Assembly (NCBI RefSeq): GCF_947498635.1
Contig: NZ_CANMKV010000006.1
Location: 1-64,000 of the forward strand
Source of the DNA: an uncultured Microbulbifer sp.
GTDB taxonomy: Bacteria > Pseudomonadota > Gammaproteobacteria > Pseudomonadales > Cellvibrionaceae
Length of the DNA stretch: 64,000 bases
Reading direction: 5' to 3'
Of this stretch, positions 9,021 through 17,889 are shown piece by piece. Every line of letters begins with the position of its first letter. Positions within the stretch are counted from its first letter, which is position 1. The notes under the pieces are model-generated. The model was given only the letters and a program-made list of their open reading frames with translations. It did no database searches and was not told where the DNA came from. The position numbers and the translations under genes are program-made.

Positions 9021-10172
9021 ATGAATAGTTTTACATATAAAACACTTTACACAATCTTGATGTTTGTTATTACGGTAACAGCAGTGAATGATGTACTCGC
9101 ATCTATAAGGCTTAAGGAATTCGCTCGTGTTGAGGGAGTCAGAGATAATGCTTTAGTAGGTTATGGATTAGTTGCAGGACTTGCTGGAACTGGCGACACT
9201 CGTCGCTCCGATGCAACAATACAATCAATAGCTAATATATTGGCTCGATTTAATGTTATTGTCGATGAAGAAGAAATCAGTAGCCGCAATGTTGCAGCAG
9301 TTATAGTTACAGCTACCCTACCAGCATTTTATCAGCCAGGTGACAAAATTGATATTAACATTGCATCGGTTGGAGATGCTCGAAGCCTAATTGGTGGTAC
9401 TTTGCTTATGACCCCATTAACAGCGGCAAATGGGGAGATCTATGCATTAGCACAGGGCCCTATTTCTGTAGGGGGTTATTCTTATGGGCTAAATGGCAAT
9501 ATTATACAAAAAAATCATCCAACAGTAGGTGTAATTACAAATGGAGCAACGGTCGAAAAAGCAGTAAACACTCAATTAATTGAAGAGGGGACACTAAGTG
9601 TAGTTCTATCGGAACCCGATTTTACAACTGCTGCACGTGTTAAAAAAGCAATACAAAGTGTATTTCCATCACTTAATGTGTCAACACAACATGCCGGAAA
9701 AATTTTAATTGATGTACCTTCTAAAATTGATGTGATTGACCTGATAGCTGATATTGAGAACATTAAAATAAAACCGGATAATATCGCTAAGATCATTATT
9801 AATGAAAGAACGGGTACTGTGGTTTCAGGCGGATCTGTGGTTATAGATGCAGTCTCTATTTCTCATGGGAACTTAGAGCTAAATATTACAACAGATTATG
9901 CTGTTTCACAGCCAAATATTTTTGCTATCGAGTTAAATAAATCTCAAATAACGGATGAAAATGGCCAAGGTATTTCAACTGCTGTCGTACCACAAACAAA
10001 TCTTAGCGTTAAAGAGCAGTCCTTAGCGGCAGTATCTTTGCCATCAGGAAGTACAGTTAATGATCTTGTTCGTGCTCTTAAGCAGATACATGTTAGCACA
10101 AGAGATATGATTGCTATATTACAGGCAATTAAATCTGCGGGAGCTCTACATGCGAAACTTATTATCAATTAA
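9021..10172 (+). CDS. flgI: P-ring protein FlgI
   Basis: From this start the protein has 383 residues. It opens with a Sec signal peptide, then the conserved mature start RLKEFARVEGVRDNALVGYG, the GTGDT segment and GGTLLMTPLTAANGEIYALA. FlgI polymerises in the periplasm as the P ring around the rod. I prefer the ATG at 9021 because AGAGG lies seven bases upstream. An in-frame ATG at 8991 lies inside flgH and would add ten residues before the signal peptide. Its presence with FlgH and FlgA indicates a Gram-negative envelope-spanning bushing. Confidence 0.95.
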   Translation: MNSFTYKTLYTILMFVITVTAVNDVLASIRLKEFARVEGVRDNALVGYGLVAGLAGTGDTRRSDATIQSIANILARFNVIVDEEEISSRNVAAVIVTATLPAFYQPGDKIDINIASVGDARSLIGGTLLMTPLTAANGEIYALAQGPISVGGYSYGLNGNIIQKNHPTVGVITNGATVEKAVNTQLIEEGTLSVVLSEPDFTTAARVKKAIQSVFPSLNVSTQHAGKILIDVPSKIDVIDLIADIENIKIKPDNIAKIIINERTGTVVSGGSVVIDAVSISHGNLELNITTDYAVSQPNIFAIELNKSQITDENGQGISTAVVPQTNLSVKEQSLAAVSLPSGSTVNDLVRALKQIHVSTRDMIAILQAIKSAGALHAKLIIN

Positions 10173-10184
10173 CAGAAAATCACA

Positions 10185-10562
10185 ATGATTGATTTAATTA
10201 ATAGCCTAACTGGCAATCTTTTAGGAAAGTCCTTAGATCGAACTACTATTGAGAATCGTCTAATTGCAAATAACATTGCAAATTTAAACACTGAGGGCTA
10301 TAGACCACTTACAACTGAGATAGGACAATCATATGTCGATCTCCAAAAGGCCATAGAAATAAAGGATACTGAACGTTTAAATGAAATATCTGAATCATGG
10401 AAACCAAACGAAGACGTCAGTGTACACCCATCTTACATAACGGTAAGTCTCGATCAAGAAATGGTAAAGCTGGCAAACAATACCCTGTTATTCCAATCAT
10501 TGGCTACTGCAAAGTCAAAATTGTCGGACATATTAAAGGTTGCGATTAAGGAGGGGCGATGA
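10185..10562 (+). CDS. flgB: Proximal rod protein FlgB
   Basis: This 125-residue protein has the FlgB form. The N-terminal segment contains IENRLIANNIANLNTEGYRP, followed by a short middle, and the C-terminus contains VSLDQEMVKLANNTLLFQSL. FlgB joins FlgC, FlgF and FliE at the base of the rod. The start codon follows flgI by 12 bases. The stop overlaps the flgC start (ATGA). The order flgB-flgC-fliE-fliF is the one common to most flagellar operons. Confidence 0.92.
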   Translation: MIDLINSLTGNLLGKSLDRTTIENRLIANNIANLNTEGYRPLTTEIGQSYVDLQKAIEIKDTERLNEISESWKPNEDVSVHPSYITVSLDQEMVKLANNTLLFQSLATAKSKLSDILKVAIKEGR

Positions 10563-10963
10563 TGGCTACAGATAGTTTTGCAATTAGCCTGAGTGGTTTA
10601 GAGTTACAACGCCTTACCGTTGACACCATAGCGAAAAATATCGCTAACAGCACTAAGACTTTTAGTAATATCAAAGATGTATATAAGCCCCTTGAAGTTA
10701 TTGCGTCTAATAATAGTAATATACATATGAATGGGATTGAGAATATATCTATAACAGAGCGGAGTATTGATCCAAAGCGTGTTTATGATCCAACCCATCC
10801 TTATGCAGATGATGATGGTTTTATATATAAACCCGCAGTAGACAGTGTCGAAGAAATGGTATCATTGATGTCAGCTGTCCGTTCTTACCAGGCAAATATT
10901 CAAGCGTTAGAGGCTTCAAAAAAAATTATTCAATGGACAATTGATATGAGCTCAAAATCATGA
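10559..10963 (+). CDS. flgC: Proximal rod protein FlgC
   Basis: The 134-residue protein shows the FlgC N-terminal helix (FAISLSGLELQRLTVDTIAK), the VYDPTHPYADDDGFIYKP segment typical of FlgC near residues 77-95, and the C-terminal VEEMVSLMSAVRSYQANIQA helix. It is a rod subunit. GGAGG lies at 10550-10554, and two adjacent ATG codons (10559 and 10562) could both serve as start. The gene overlaps flgB upstream and fliE downstream. Confidence 0.94.
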   Translation: MMATDSFAISLSGLELQRLTVDTIAKNIANSTKTFSNIKDVYKPLEVIASNNSNIHMNGIENISITERSIDPKRVYDPTHPYADDDGFIYKPAVDSVEEMVSLMSAVRSYQANIQALEASKKIIQWTIDMSSKS

Positions 10964-11253
10964 AGATTGATGCAATAATTCCTTCAGAAAAAATTAAGTC
11001 ATTAGGTGTTTCTTCAATTTCCAATGAGCCTGAAAATAATCTATACAAGATGATTTCTTCTGAGATTCAGCATGTAAGTCAACAGTATAGAGTAGCTGAA
11101 GAGCAAGCATTAACTCTAACAAGTGGAGACTTAGATAATATCCACCAGGTAATGTCAGCTATTAATAAGGCCAAGTTAAGTTTTGAACTGGTTACACAGG
11201 TAAGAAATAAATTACTTGAAGGTTATCAGGAAATAATGAAGATGCAGGTATAA
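10960..11253 (+). CDS. fliE: MS-ring/rod adaptor FliE
   Basis: At 97 residues this matches FliE, the adaptor between the MS ring and the rod and the first protein exported through the gate. The C-terminal part with INKAKLSFELVTQVRNKLLE and GYQEIMKMQV is the family signature. It starts within the flgC stop (ATGA) and is followed after 13 bases by fliF. Confidence 0.92.
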   Translation: MKIDAIIPSEKIKSLGVSSISNEPENNLYKMISSEIQHVSQQYRVAEEQALTLTSGDLDNIHQVMSAINKAKLSFELVTQVRNKLLEGYQEIMKMQV

Positions 11254-11266
11254 CGAGAAAAGTTTT

Positions 11267-12685
11267 ATGCGTTTAGATTTAGATTCAAATCTCAAGAAAA
11301 TATTTTTATTTTTATTTTTATTTATATTTTCTGCTTGCTTGGCTACAATTTTATTTCTCTTGTTTAAAAACAATAAAGAAGTTTTAGTGGGAGATTTGCA
11401 AGGAGGTGAAGTTACTACAGTTACAAAAGCATTAATCGATAATAACATTTTGTTCGACCATGATGAAAAAAATGGTGTAGTCCTAGTTCCAGAGGAGAAG
11501 CTAGGTGTCGCTAGAATGATCCTTGCAGATAATGGACTGCTAGATTTAGAAAGTATTGGGTTCGAAATATTTGATGACACCTCATATGGATTAACAGAAT
11601 TTTCACAAAAAATTTATTATCAGCGTGCTCTTCAAGGGGAGCTTGAAAAATCAATAAAGACTCTTGAGGTGGTGCGTAGCGTAAGAGTTCATCTGGTTTT
11701 ACCTGATTCTTCTTTATTTAAAAAAAATCAAGAAGAAGCCAAGGCTTCTGTAGTTTTGACAATTAAAAATAATTACAACCTTGGTCAAGACAGGGTAATA
11801 GGAATTCAAAATCTATTAGCCGCTTCAGTACCTAAACTTAAGCCCGCCAATGTAACAGTTATGGACACAAGTGGCAGGTTACTTTCTAGCACTGAGATGC
11901 CTATAGGTGGTGCTTTACAGAAGGTGGAATTCAAGAAGGATATTGAGGGTTACTATACAAAAAAAATTAATGAAATTGTCCTCAAACTCGTTGACGAGAA
12001 AAGTGCTGTTGTAGCTGTTAATGTAGTAATTGATTACTCAAAATCAGAGAGCACACTGCAGAATACACTTCCTCTAGTTAACTCAGACTCAGGAGTTTTG
12101 GTCAGCAATAAAACAAGCAGAGAATACAATAATAGTAATTCTTCAAAATCTAATGGACGTTTAGGTGGTAGTGGTATTCTGTCAGAGAAAATTGAGAATA
12201 ACTATCAGTACTCAAGTGAACTCATAAAAAAAGAGGTTAGTCCAGGTAGGGTTAGCAGAATTAGCGTTTCCGTGTTATTAACTAAAGATTTCACTGAAGA
12301 TCAAATAGGAAAGTTAAACAATTTAATTACAAATGCAGTTGGTTTAGATGCTACAAGAGGTGATCTGATATCTATTGAGATGATCCCTTCTTTGCCGAGT
12401 ATTTCTACTGAGAAATTAGTTGCTCCCGATGATGATCCATCATTAACTTTACAAGTTAATGATAAACCACTAGTTAACACCCAAAATAGCCCTTCCTGGA
12501 AGAGTATTATAGTTGGCGGTGAAAATATCTACCTATATGTAATTCTTTTCTTTTCTTTTGTTGTTTTTTTATTCTTGGTTTTAAGAAGGGGAAGGCTTAA
12601 GGCATCAGAAAGGGCAGAAGTTTTGCAGGATATGAGAAATTGGCTCGATGAAAAATCAAATTCCGAAAAAATCAGTATCAAATAA
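11267..12685 (+). CDS. fliF: MS-ring protein FliF, shortened
   Basis: FliF forms the inner-membrane ring that houses the export gate. Visible parts are an N-terminal membrane helix (about residues 12-32) and the ring-building motifs with EKLGVARMILADNGL and YQRALQGELEKSIKTLEVVR and VHLVLPDSSLF, followed by a second membrane helix near residue 420-440. It has 472 residues, whereas typical FliF is about 550. The cytoplasmic tail after the second helix is only about 30 residues. That tail is the part that normally binds FliG, and it ends in EVLQDMRNWLDEK. The gene overlaps the next reading frame by 38 bases. Confidence 0.94.
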   Translation: MRLDLDSNLKKIFLFLFLFIFSACLATILFLLFKNNKEVLVGDLQGGEVTTVTKALIDNNILFDHDEKNGVVLVPEEKLGVARMILADNGLLDLESIGFEIFDDTSYGLTEFSQKIYYQRALQGELEKSIKTLEVVRSVRVHLVLPDSSLFKKNQEEAKASVVLTIKNNYNLGQDRVIGIQNLLAASVPKLKPANVTVMDTSGRLLSSTEMPIGGALQKVEFKKDIEGYYTKKINEIVLKLVDEKSAVVAVNVVIDYSKSESTLQNTLPLVNSDSGVLVSNKTSREYNNSNSSKSNGRLGGSGILSEKIENNYQYSSELIKKEVSPGRVSRISVSVLLTKDFTEDQIGKLNNLITNAVGLDATRGDLISIEMIPSLPSISTEKLVAPDDDPSLTLQVNDKPLVNTQNSPSWKSIIVGGENIYLYVILFFSFVVFLFLVLRRGRLKASERAEVLQDMRNWLDEKSNSEKISIK

Positions 12686-13043
12686 ATATACTAAATTGGC
12701 AGCAATTAGATACAAATCATTATCTCTTTTCGATCGTATCTGGTTGCGTTTTCAGCTTGGCAGCGAATATAGGCTGCAGCTGAGGGGGGCTTTAAACGAG
12801 CTGAAGCTAAAAGGTTTTAATAAAATTAATTATCATGATGTTAAACACCTTCTAATTGAGAAAGATAAAACGCAAATTGAAAGTGATAGCCTCGTAGATA
12901 GCCTCGTAGATAGCTCCAATCTTCCGAGCTACATTTCGTTGATAGAAAGTGAAGGGATAAATAATCTGGAGGTTAAATCTGAGGTTACACCACATGTAAA
13001 AGAATTGCTCAAGAAGATATCTGCAGAATATATTAAGGGGTAA
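12648..13043 (+). CDS. Unknown 131-residue protein in the fliG/sctK position
   Basis: I do not recognise this protein. It is soluble, basic in its first half (LFDRIWLRFQLGSEYRLQLR) and acidic in the middle, and it contains a small in-frame tandem repeat (DSLVDSLVDS) encoded by two 12-base copies at 12885-12908. FliG would be about 330 residues and would show armadillo-type and C-terminal motor-domain motifs; none is seen. The gene sits between fliF and fliH, the place of fliG in flagellar operons and of sctK between sctJ and sctL in injectisome operons. It could be a new C-ring linker, an extreme FliG remnant or an SctK analogue. A TTG at 12696 just after the fliF stop is an alternative start. 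Confidence 0.75.
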   Translation: MKNQIPKKSVSNKYTKLAAIRYKSLSLFDRIWLRFQLGSEYRLQLRGALNELKLKGFNKINYHDVKHLLIEKDKTQIESDSLVDSLVDSSNLPSYISLIESEGINNLEVKSEVTPHVKELLKKISAEYIKG

Positions 13044-13048
13044 ATTCA

Positions 13049-13831
13049 GTGTCGGATATAATTCGTCGGCCCAGAATAAATGGAACTCATAAAGTATCAT
13101 ACACTAATTCTGATGTTGCTTCTTCTTTGAAGCCGGATAGAAAAAGTGTAAGGGATATCAATGATGAAAATAATGAGTCTGAAAAAGAAATTAAGCTACT
13201 TAAGCAAGAGGTCGCATCCTTAAAGGAGACAATTTCAAAGCGTAACGCAGAGATTAAAAATATACAAAAAAATCTTCGTGAATCGAAAGATTCTTATGAG
13301 ACTCTAAAAAGTAGCTTTGAGAATAAGATAGATCTAGAAATAAAAAAAGGTTATTCAGAAGGATGGCAACAAGCAAAGAAAGAATATAAGCAGCACTTGG
13401 TTGAACACCAGTCCAAACTATCAAGTGAATTTAGTGAGAAAATAAATCTATTGAACAAGCTCTCTGAATCACAGTGGGCAAATGTTACAGAGAAGGCAGT
13501 AAGTTTTGCACTGGAAATTTCAGGCAAAGTTTTTGGGTATGAATATATAAAAGAAAATGGACTAAAAGCATTAGTAATAAATTTAATTAATGAAGCGCCA
13601 GAAAAAAAATGCATTACCATAAAAGCCTCACCCTTCGATATAGATAGGCTGAAAAAAATACATGGAGAAATCGAAGGAGCAATTGGTGGTAAGGTAAATC
13701 TTTCGCCAATCAAAAACTTTAAAAATGGTGAAATATTCGCAGAATGTGACGTTTGTATTCTTGACGGCAGTCTAGATAAGCAACTTATGGTAATTAAAGA
13801 TACAGTTCTACTTGAGTTTGAAGGTGAGTAG
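13049..13831 (+). CDS. fliH: Export ATPase regulator/stator FliH
   Basis: The 260-residue protein has a charged coiled coil (about residues 45-130, rich in Lys, Glu, Ser and Asn) and a C-terminal globular domain beginning near ESQWANVTEKAVSFALEISG. FliH binds FliI, and in flagella it links the ATPase to the C ring. Sequence conservation is low, as usual for this family, so the call rests also on position just before fliI. The start is GTG, preceded by AAGGGG with eight-base spacing. An alternative label would be the injectisome homologue SctL. Confidence 0.82.
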   Translation: MSDIIRRPRINGTHKVSYTNSDVASSLKPDRKSVRDINDENNESEKEIKLLKQEVASLKETISKRNAEIKNIQKNLRESKDSYETLKSSFENKIDLEIKKGYSEGWQQAKKEYKQHLVEHQSKLSSEFSEKINLLNKLSESQWANVTEKAVSFALEISGKVFGYEYIKENGLKALVINLINEAPEKKCITIKASPFDIDRLKKIHGEIEGAIGGKVNLSPIKNFKNGEIFAECDVCILDGSLDKQLMVIKDTVLLEFEGE

Positions 13832-13840
13832 ACTGTACTT

Positions 13841-15181
13841 ATGAATTCTGAAATAAATATCATAAATCGAATTAGAGCTGCAAATACTATAGGGAAGTTT
13901 GGAAAGCTTATAAGTTTTCATGGAACATTCCTGACTGCCGTAGGGATTGATGTATATATCGGTGATTTCTGTTATATCTATACGGATGACAAAGAATATA
14001 AAATCCGTGCTGAGGTGATTGGATTTGATGAAAGAAAAGTAATCCTTATGCCCTTTGATTCACTGAGGGGAGTAAAGCTGGGGAATTTAGTAGAAAGGGC
14101 TGAGGGTAAAAATGAATTAACAATTGGTCCTGAACTTATCGGCAGAGTAATGGATCCATTGGGGAAGCCTATTGACTCACTTGGTGAAGTTTCCCCAAAT
14201 AAAGATAATAGTTTTGATTTATCAACCCTAATCAACCCTTTTGAAAGAAAGAAAATTGACACAATCATTTCAACAAAAATACCAATTGTTGATTCACTCT
14301 TAACAATTGGCAAGGGACAAAGGGTTGGAATATTTTCTGGTAGTGGTGTTGGTAAAACAACTCTTATTACTCAATTACTTGAGAATGCTGATTCAGATGT
14401 AAATGTTATCGCCCTAATCGGTGAGCGCGGACGTGAAGTAACGGAATTCATAGAGAGTTTTCTTGGAGAGCAGGGCTTAGCAAAGTCTGTAATTATCGTT
14501 GCCTCTGCTGACCAACCACCTTTAAGTAGAGTCTATGCGGCATATACTGCGATAAAGGTAGCGGAATATTTTAGCTATCAGGGAAATGATGTATTGTTGG
14601 CCGTGGACTCCATCACTAGACTGGCTATGGCACAGAGAGAGATTGGCTTAGCAAGAGGGGAACCGCCATCTGTTAAAGGCTATACACCATCATGTTACTC
14701 TGTTTTACCACATCTTGTCGAAAGGGCTGGAGCATTTAAAAATAGGGGATCAATTACCGCATATTATACCGTCTTGGTCGAAGGCGATGATATGAGTGAT
14801 CCTATAGCAGATTATATGCGTGGAATTTTAGATGGCCACATAGTATTGGATCGTGATATTGCAGCACAAGGTAAGTACCCTGCAGTTAACTTACGGGAAA
14901 GTGTTAGCCGAGTTATGAATTCACTTATAAATGACTCAGAAAAGCTAACCCTTAATTCTATATATAAATATCATTCTTTATACTTTGAGTCGAAATCAAT
15001 GATTGAAATTGGTGCATATAAAGAGGGCGACAATTTAGAGCTTGACAAAGCAATACATATAGAAAAAAAAATTAATGATTTACTTTATACGGGCAAGCTT
15101 ATGGAAAGAACTCGGGTCATTCAAGAGCTGTCTCTTATTGTTAAGTCTGCTCACCGGCTAGAAGATAAATCAAACTCTTGA
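13841..15181 (+). CDS. fliI: Type III export ATPase FliI
   Basis: FliI is the hexameric ATPase that unfolds substrates and feeds them to the gate. The 446-residue protein has the Walker A loop GSGVGKTT at about residues 167-174 and the segment ALIGERGREVTEFIESFLGE. The Walker B-like region DVLLAVDSITRLAMAQREIG follows, with RGEPPSVKGYTPSCYSVLPH downstream. All catalytic features of the family are present. It lies between fliH and fliJ, the standard order. Confidence 0.96.
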   Translation: MNSEINIINRIRAANTIGKFGKLISFHGTFLTAVGIDVYIGDFCYIYTDDKEYKIRAEVIGFDERKVILMPFDSLRGVKLGNLVERAEGKNELTIGPELIGRVMDPLGKPIDSLGEVSPNKDNSFDLSTLINPFERKKIDTIISTKIPIVDSLLTIGKGQRVGIFSGSGVGKTTLITQLLENADSDVNVIALIGERGREVTEFIESFLGEQGLAKSVIIVASADQPPLSRVYAAYTAIKVAEYFSYQGNDVLLAVDSITRLAMAQREIGLARGEPPSVKGYTPSCYSVLPHLVERAGAFKNRGSITAYYTVLVEGDDMSDPIADYMRGILDGHIVLDRDIAAQGKYPAVNLRESVSRVMNSLINDSEKLTLNSIYKYHSLYFESKSMIEIGAYKEGDNLELDKAIHIEKKINDLLYTGKLMERTRVIQELSLIVKSAHRLEDKSNS

Positions 15182-15188
15182 AATCAGA

Positions 15189-15659
15189 ATGATCTCGAAG
15201 TTAAGACAATTTAGTGATAAAATACAAGTCTTAGTGACTTACAAGCAAATACTTTTGAATGATAGAGATAAGTTACTTAATCTAATTGCGGACAAAAAAA
15301 CATACTTGTTGAATTTGGAGTTTGATCTTGATTCCAACTCTAAAGAACTGGCTGAAGTTGAAAATTTTATTTTATCTCAGCATTCAAATAAGAATTTAGA
15401 TCTTCATTTTCTTAGAGTTCAAGAGAGTTATTTTTTTGGTATGGAAAAGAGCCTTGATGAACTTCGTTCAAAAATTGAGACGTGCAGACTGAATGAATCT
15501 GAACTTATGGAGAAATATGTCTCGCTAGAAAAAAAAATTAACGAAATTGAGGGAAAAATTTTTTCTCTAAAGAAAAAGCGAAGTTTCTATCATGGTGTTT
15601 ATGTGGATCAAGATATAAACAATCTTTATTTGCTTAGAAGCGCATATAAAAAAGGATAA
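15189..15659 (+). CDS. fliJ: FliJ-like coiled-coil export protein
   Basis: The 156-residue product is almost wholly helical and charged, with heptad-like spacing over its full length. This is the appearance of FliJ, the stalk protein inside the FliI ring that contacts FlhA. Primary sequence of FliJ proteins is poorly conserved, so the call depends on size, coiled-coil character and the position seven bases after fliI. No membrane segment or signal sequence is present. Confidence 0.75.
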   Translation: MISKLRQFSDKIQVLVTYKQILLNDRDKLLNLIADKKTYLLNLEFDLDSNSKELAEVENFILSQHSNKNLDLHFLRVQESYFFGMEKSLDELRSKIETCRLNESELMEKYVSLEKKINEIEGKIFSLKKKRSFYHGVYVDQDINNLYLLRSAYKKG

Positions 15660-15666
15660 TTACATT

Positions 15667-16302
15667 ATGGGCTTTGGGGTGGTTGAGAAAAATACCGGAT
15701 CGATTGCGAGAGATAGCTACAAAGAAACTCATGAAGATACCAAGGATTTAATGGCCAGAGAGTGGGAAAAGGCATTATTAGCGGCATCAGACTCGTCTAA
15801 AAGTTTTAAAAAAAATGAAAATATAGAGAATCAAGTAGAGTTGGTGGAGAATAAAAATCTTCTTTGGGATTTATCATCTGTCCATGAGTTTAAAGTTTGT
15901 AGCGATGTCCAGCATAGTTCAGTTATGCAAAATTATTTCAGCGGTTATCCCAAGATACCTGAAAAAGATTCCCTGGTATCGATTAGTTTGAGCAAAAATT
16001 TTCCTACAGATATAAATCTAGATTCTGCTAATAAATTTAATGATACAAAAAAATTGCCACTAATAAATAAAACAGAGAGAGCTTTATATCGTGGGCTCAG
16101 CAACTCTCTGCCTGATAGAACAATATTATTATTGGTTCGTGGAAAGTTTGGATTGGAGGTTCGTATCCGTGATTATTTTGGAAGTACTGATGAGGTAATA
16201 CGAACTGCTTTTGAACTATCAAACCGGCTAGGGATTAAGATAGATAAAATAACTATAAATGGTTCTATTATAAAAGAAGAGGTGAGTAGATATGTCTATT
16301 GA
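15667..16302 (+). CDS. FliK-position protein, candidate hook-length control protein
   Basis: This 211-residue protein lies between fliJ and flgD, where fliK is normally found. The first 130 residues are polar and low in conserved features. The last 60 residues (starting RTILLLVRGKFGLEVRIRDY) form a compact alpha/beta-looking block that could correspond to the C-terminal switch domain of FliK. FliK is usually 350-450 residues with a long Pro/Gln-rich ruler, which is absent here. If it is a ruler, the hook should be short. The assignment is by context and remains uncertain. Confidence 0.55.
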   Translation: MGFGVVEKNTGSIARDSYKETHEDTKDLMAREWEKALLAASDSSKSFKKNENIENQVELVENKNLLWDLSSVHEFKVCSDVQHSSVMQNYFSGYPKIPEKDSLVSISLSKNFPTDINLDSANKFNDTKKLPLINKTERALYRGLSNSLPDRTILLLVRGKFGLEVRIRDYFGSTDEVIRTAFELSNRLGIKIDKITINGSIIKEEVSRYVY

Positions 16303-16702
16303 TGCTGTTGGTAGAGTTGCTGGTGAGCAGTCTTTAAACGAGCAAAGTACAGTTAATCTTGATGAATTCATGCGTATCTTTATTACGCAACTGAATTATC
16401 AGGACCCGTTAGATCCTGTTGACAACCGTGAATTTCTTACTCAACTGGCTGAATTTTCAAACTTGGAAATTGCGAAATCATCACAAACGAATATTTCTGA
16501 TTTGTTAAATGTAAATGCAGTGAGCCAGTCTCTCGGTTTATTAGGCAAGACCGTAGAGGTGAGTGGTAGTGGAGGAGCAATTATCGGAAGTGTTACCTCT
16601 ATTAGGTTTGTTGAAGGGTCGCCCTTACTGTCTTTGACAACATCAACCAATGAAGTTATCACTGATTTATCACCTGCTGAAATAAGGATTATTAGGGAGT
16701 AA
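16292..16702 (+). CDS. flgD: Hook-cap/scaffold protein FlgD, short form
   Basis: The N-terminal FlgD signature is clear: LDEFMRIFITQLNYQDPLDP with DNREFLTQLAEFSNLEIAKS after it (about residues 24-66). FlgD caps the growing hook. At 136 residues it is much shorter than the usual 220-230, because the C-terminal Tudor-like and FN3-like domains are missing or reduced to the beta strands around VEVSGSGGAIIG. The gene overlaps the preceding one by 11 bases and ends six bases before flgE. Short FlgD forms are known, so this is not by itself a sign of decay. Confidence 0.9.
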   Translation: MSIDAVGRVAGEQSLNEQSTVNLDEFMRIFITQLNYQDPLDPVDNREFLTQLAEFSNLEIAKSSQTNISDLLNVNAVSQSLGLLGKTVEVSGSGGAIIGSVTSIRFVEGSPLLSLTTSTNEVITDLSPAEIRIIRE

Positions 16703-16707
16703 AATTT

Positions 16708-17889
16708 ATGTCTCTACTCAGTGTTGTAGGAAATAGTTTATCGGGATTTAAGGCTTTTACTAGGAAGTTAGATAATCTGAGTCATAATGTTGCCAATATG
16801 AACTCTCCTGGATTTAAAAAGCAGGATAGTTATTTTAGAGAGCTGAATGATAATCGTCTTGGAGATGGAATAAAATTTGCGGGTTCCAAAACACAATTTA
16901 CTCAAGGCGATATTTTTAAAACAGGACAAAATACTGATTTAGCTATTGATGGTGATGGATTTTTCATTATAAAAACTAACGATCAGTATCTTTATACTCG
17001 AGCAGGACAGTTTGAATTTAATGAAGGTAAACTTGTTGATATTAGCACAGGTGGAGATGTTTTAGCATTATCAGAGTCTGGTGAGCTAACAGAAATTAGT
17101 ATAGCTGAATGGCAGTCGACTGACTTTATTCCTACAACAGAAGTAAACTTATCTGGTAATTTAAGCTCTCTGGCCGCTGATAATACAGAATTTCCCCTCG
17201 CTACGGACCCTCCAATTACAGTAGAGGTTTATGATTCTTTCGGTGCCCTTCATTCACTTACTGTTAAGTATACAAAAGAGGTATCTGGAGAGTGGAAAGC
17301 AGAAGTTTTTAATGAAAGCAACAGCTTGGTTGGTGAAGGCTTACTGGGATTTACTTCCGCCGGATCACCGATTTCTGGATTAAATGAGTTTCCGGTAAAT
17401 CTGCTATTAAATAACGATCTTACACACGAAATTCTTTTCAAATCCGGTGAGGCCGGAGAGTTTGATGGTTTGACAAGTTTTCCTTCTCAAACTAATAGTT
17501 TAACTGCGATAAATACTGATGGGCGCGGAGAGGGAATTTTACTTAGCACTGAATTCAATTCTGATGGAAGATTGGTGTTAACTTATTCTAATGGTATGAC
17601 TGAGGAGCCATTTTCATTGGCCTTAGCTAACTTTTTGGATACAAGTTCTCTTGAGGTAATGTCTAACAGCCTTTTTAAAGCTCAAGGTATCCCGGAGATT
17701 ATTGCTACTGCTGATGAACCAATTGTTGGAAGTATTAAATCCTCTTCATTGGAGCGTTCAAATGTAGATGTAACGGATGAATTCTCAGAAATTATAATAA
17801 TTCAGCGGGGATATCAAGCCTGTTCTCAGGTGCTCACTGTTTCTAATCAAATGATCGAAGAATTATATAATAGCTCTAAAGGTCGATAG
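16708..17889 (+). CDS. flgE: Hook protein FlgE
   Basis: FlgE builds the hook. This 393-residue protein has the N-terminal SLSGFKAFTRKLDNLSHNVA helix, the GDGFFII segment and the central FlaE domain with VEVYDSFGALHSLTVKYTKE. The C-terminal helix is SNVDVTDEFSEIIIIQRGYQ. The length is normal for a hook protein. A short GGAG-like ribosome site (TTAGGGAG) lies close to the flgD stop. It is the most distal structural protein encoded in the window, since no hook-filament junction or filament genes follow. Confidence 0.94.
   Translation: MSLLSVVGNSLSGFKAFTRKLDNLSHNVANMNSPGFKKQDSYFRELNDNRLGDGIKFAGSKTQFTQGDIFKTGQNTDLAIDGDGFFIIKTNDQYLYTRAGQFEFNEGKLVDISTGGDVLALSESGELTEISIAEWQSTDFIPTTEVNLSGNLSSLAADNTEFPLATDPPITVEVYDSFGALHSLTVKYTKEVSGEWKAEVFNESNSLVGEGLLGFTSAGSPISGLNEFPVNLLLNNDLTHEILFKSGEAGEFDGLTSFPSQTNSLTAINTDGRGEGILLSTEFNSDGRLVLTYSNGMTEEPFSLALANFLDTSSLEVMSNSLFKAQGIPEIIATADEPIVGSIKSSSLERSNVDVTDEFSEIIIIQRGYQACSQVLTVSNQMIEELYNSSKGR

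Noticed and set aside
12648-13043. Calling this gene fliG
   Set aside because: The protein is less than half the FliG length and shows neither the middle EHPQ-type motif nor the charged motor-domain helix.
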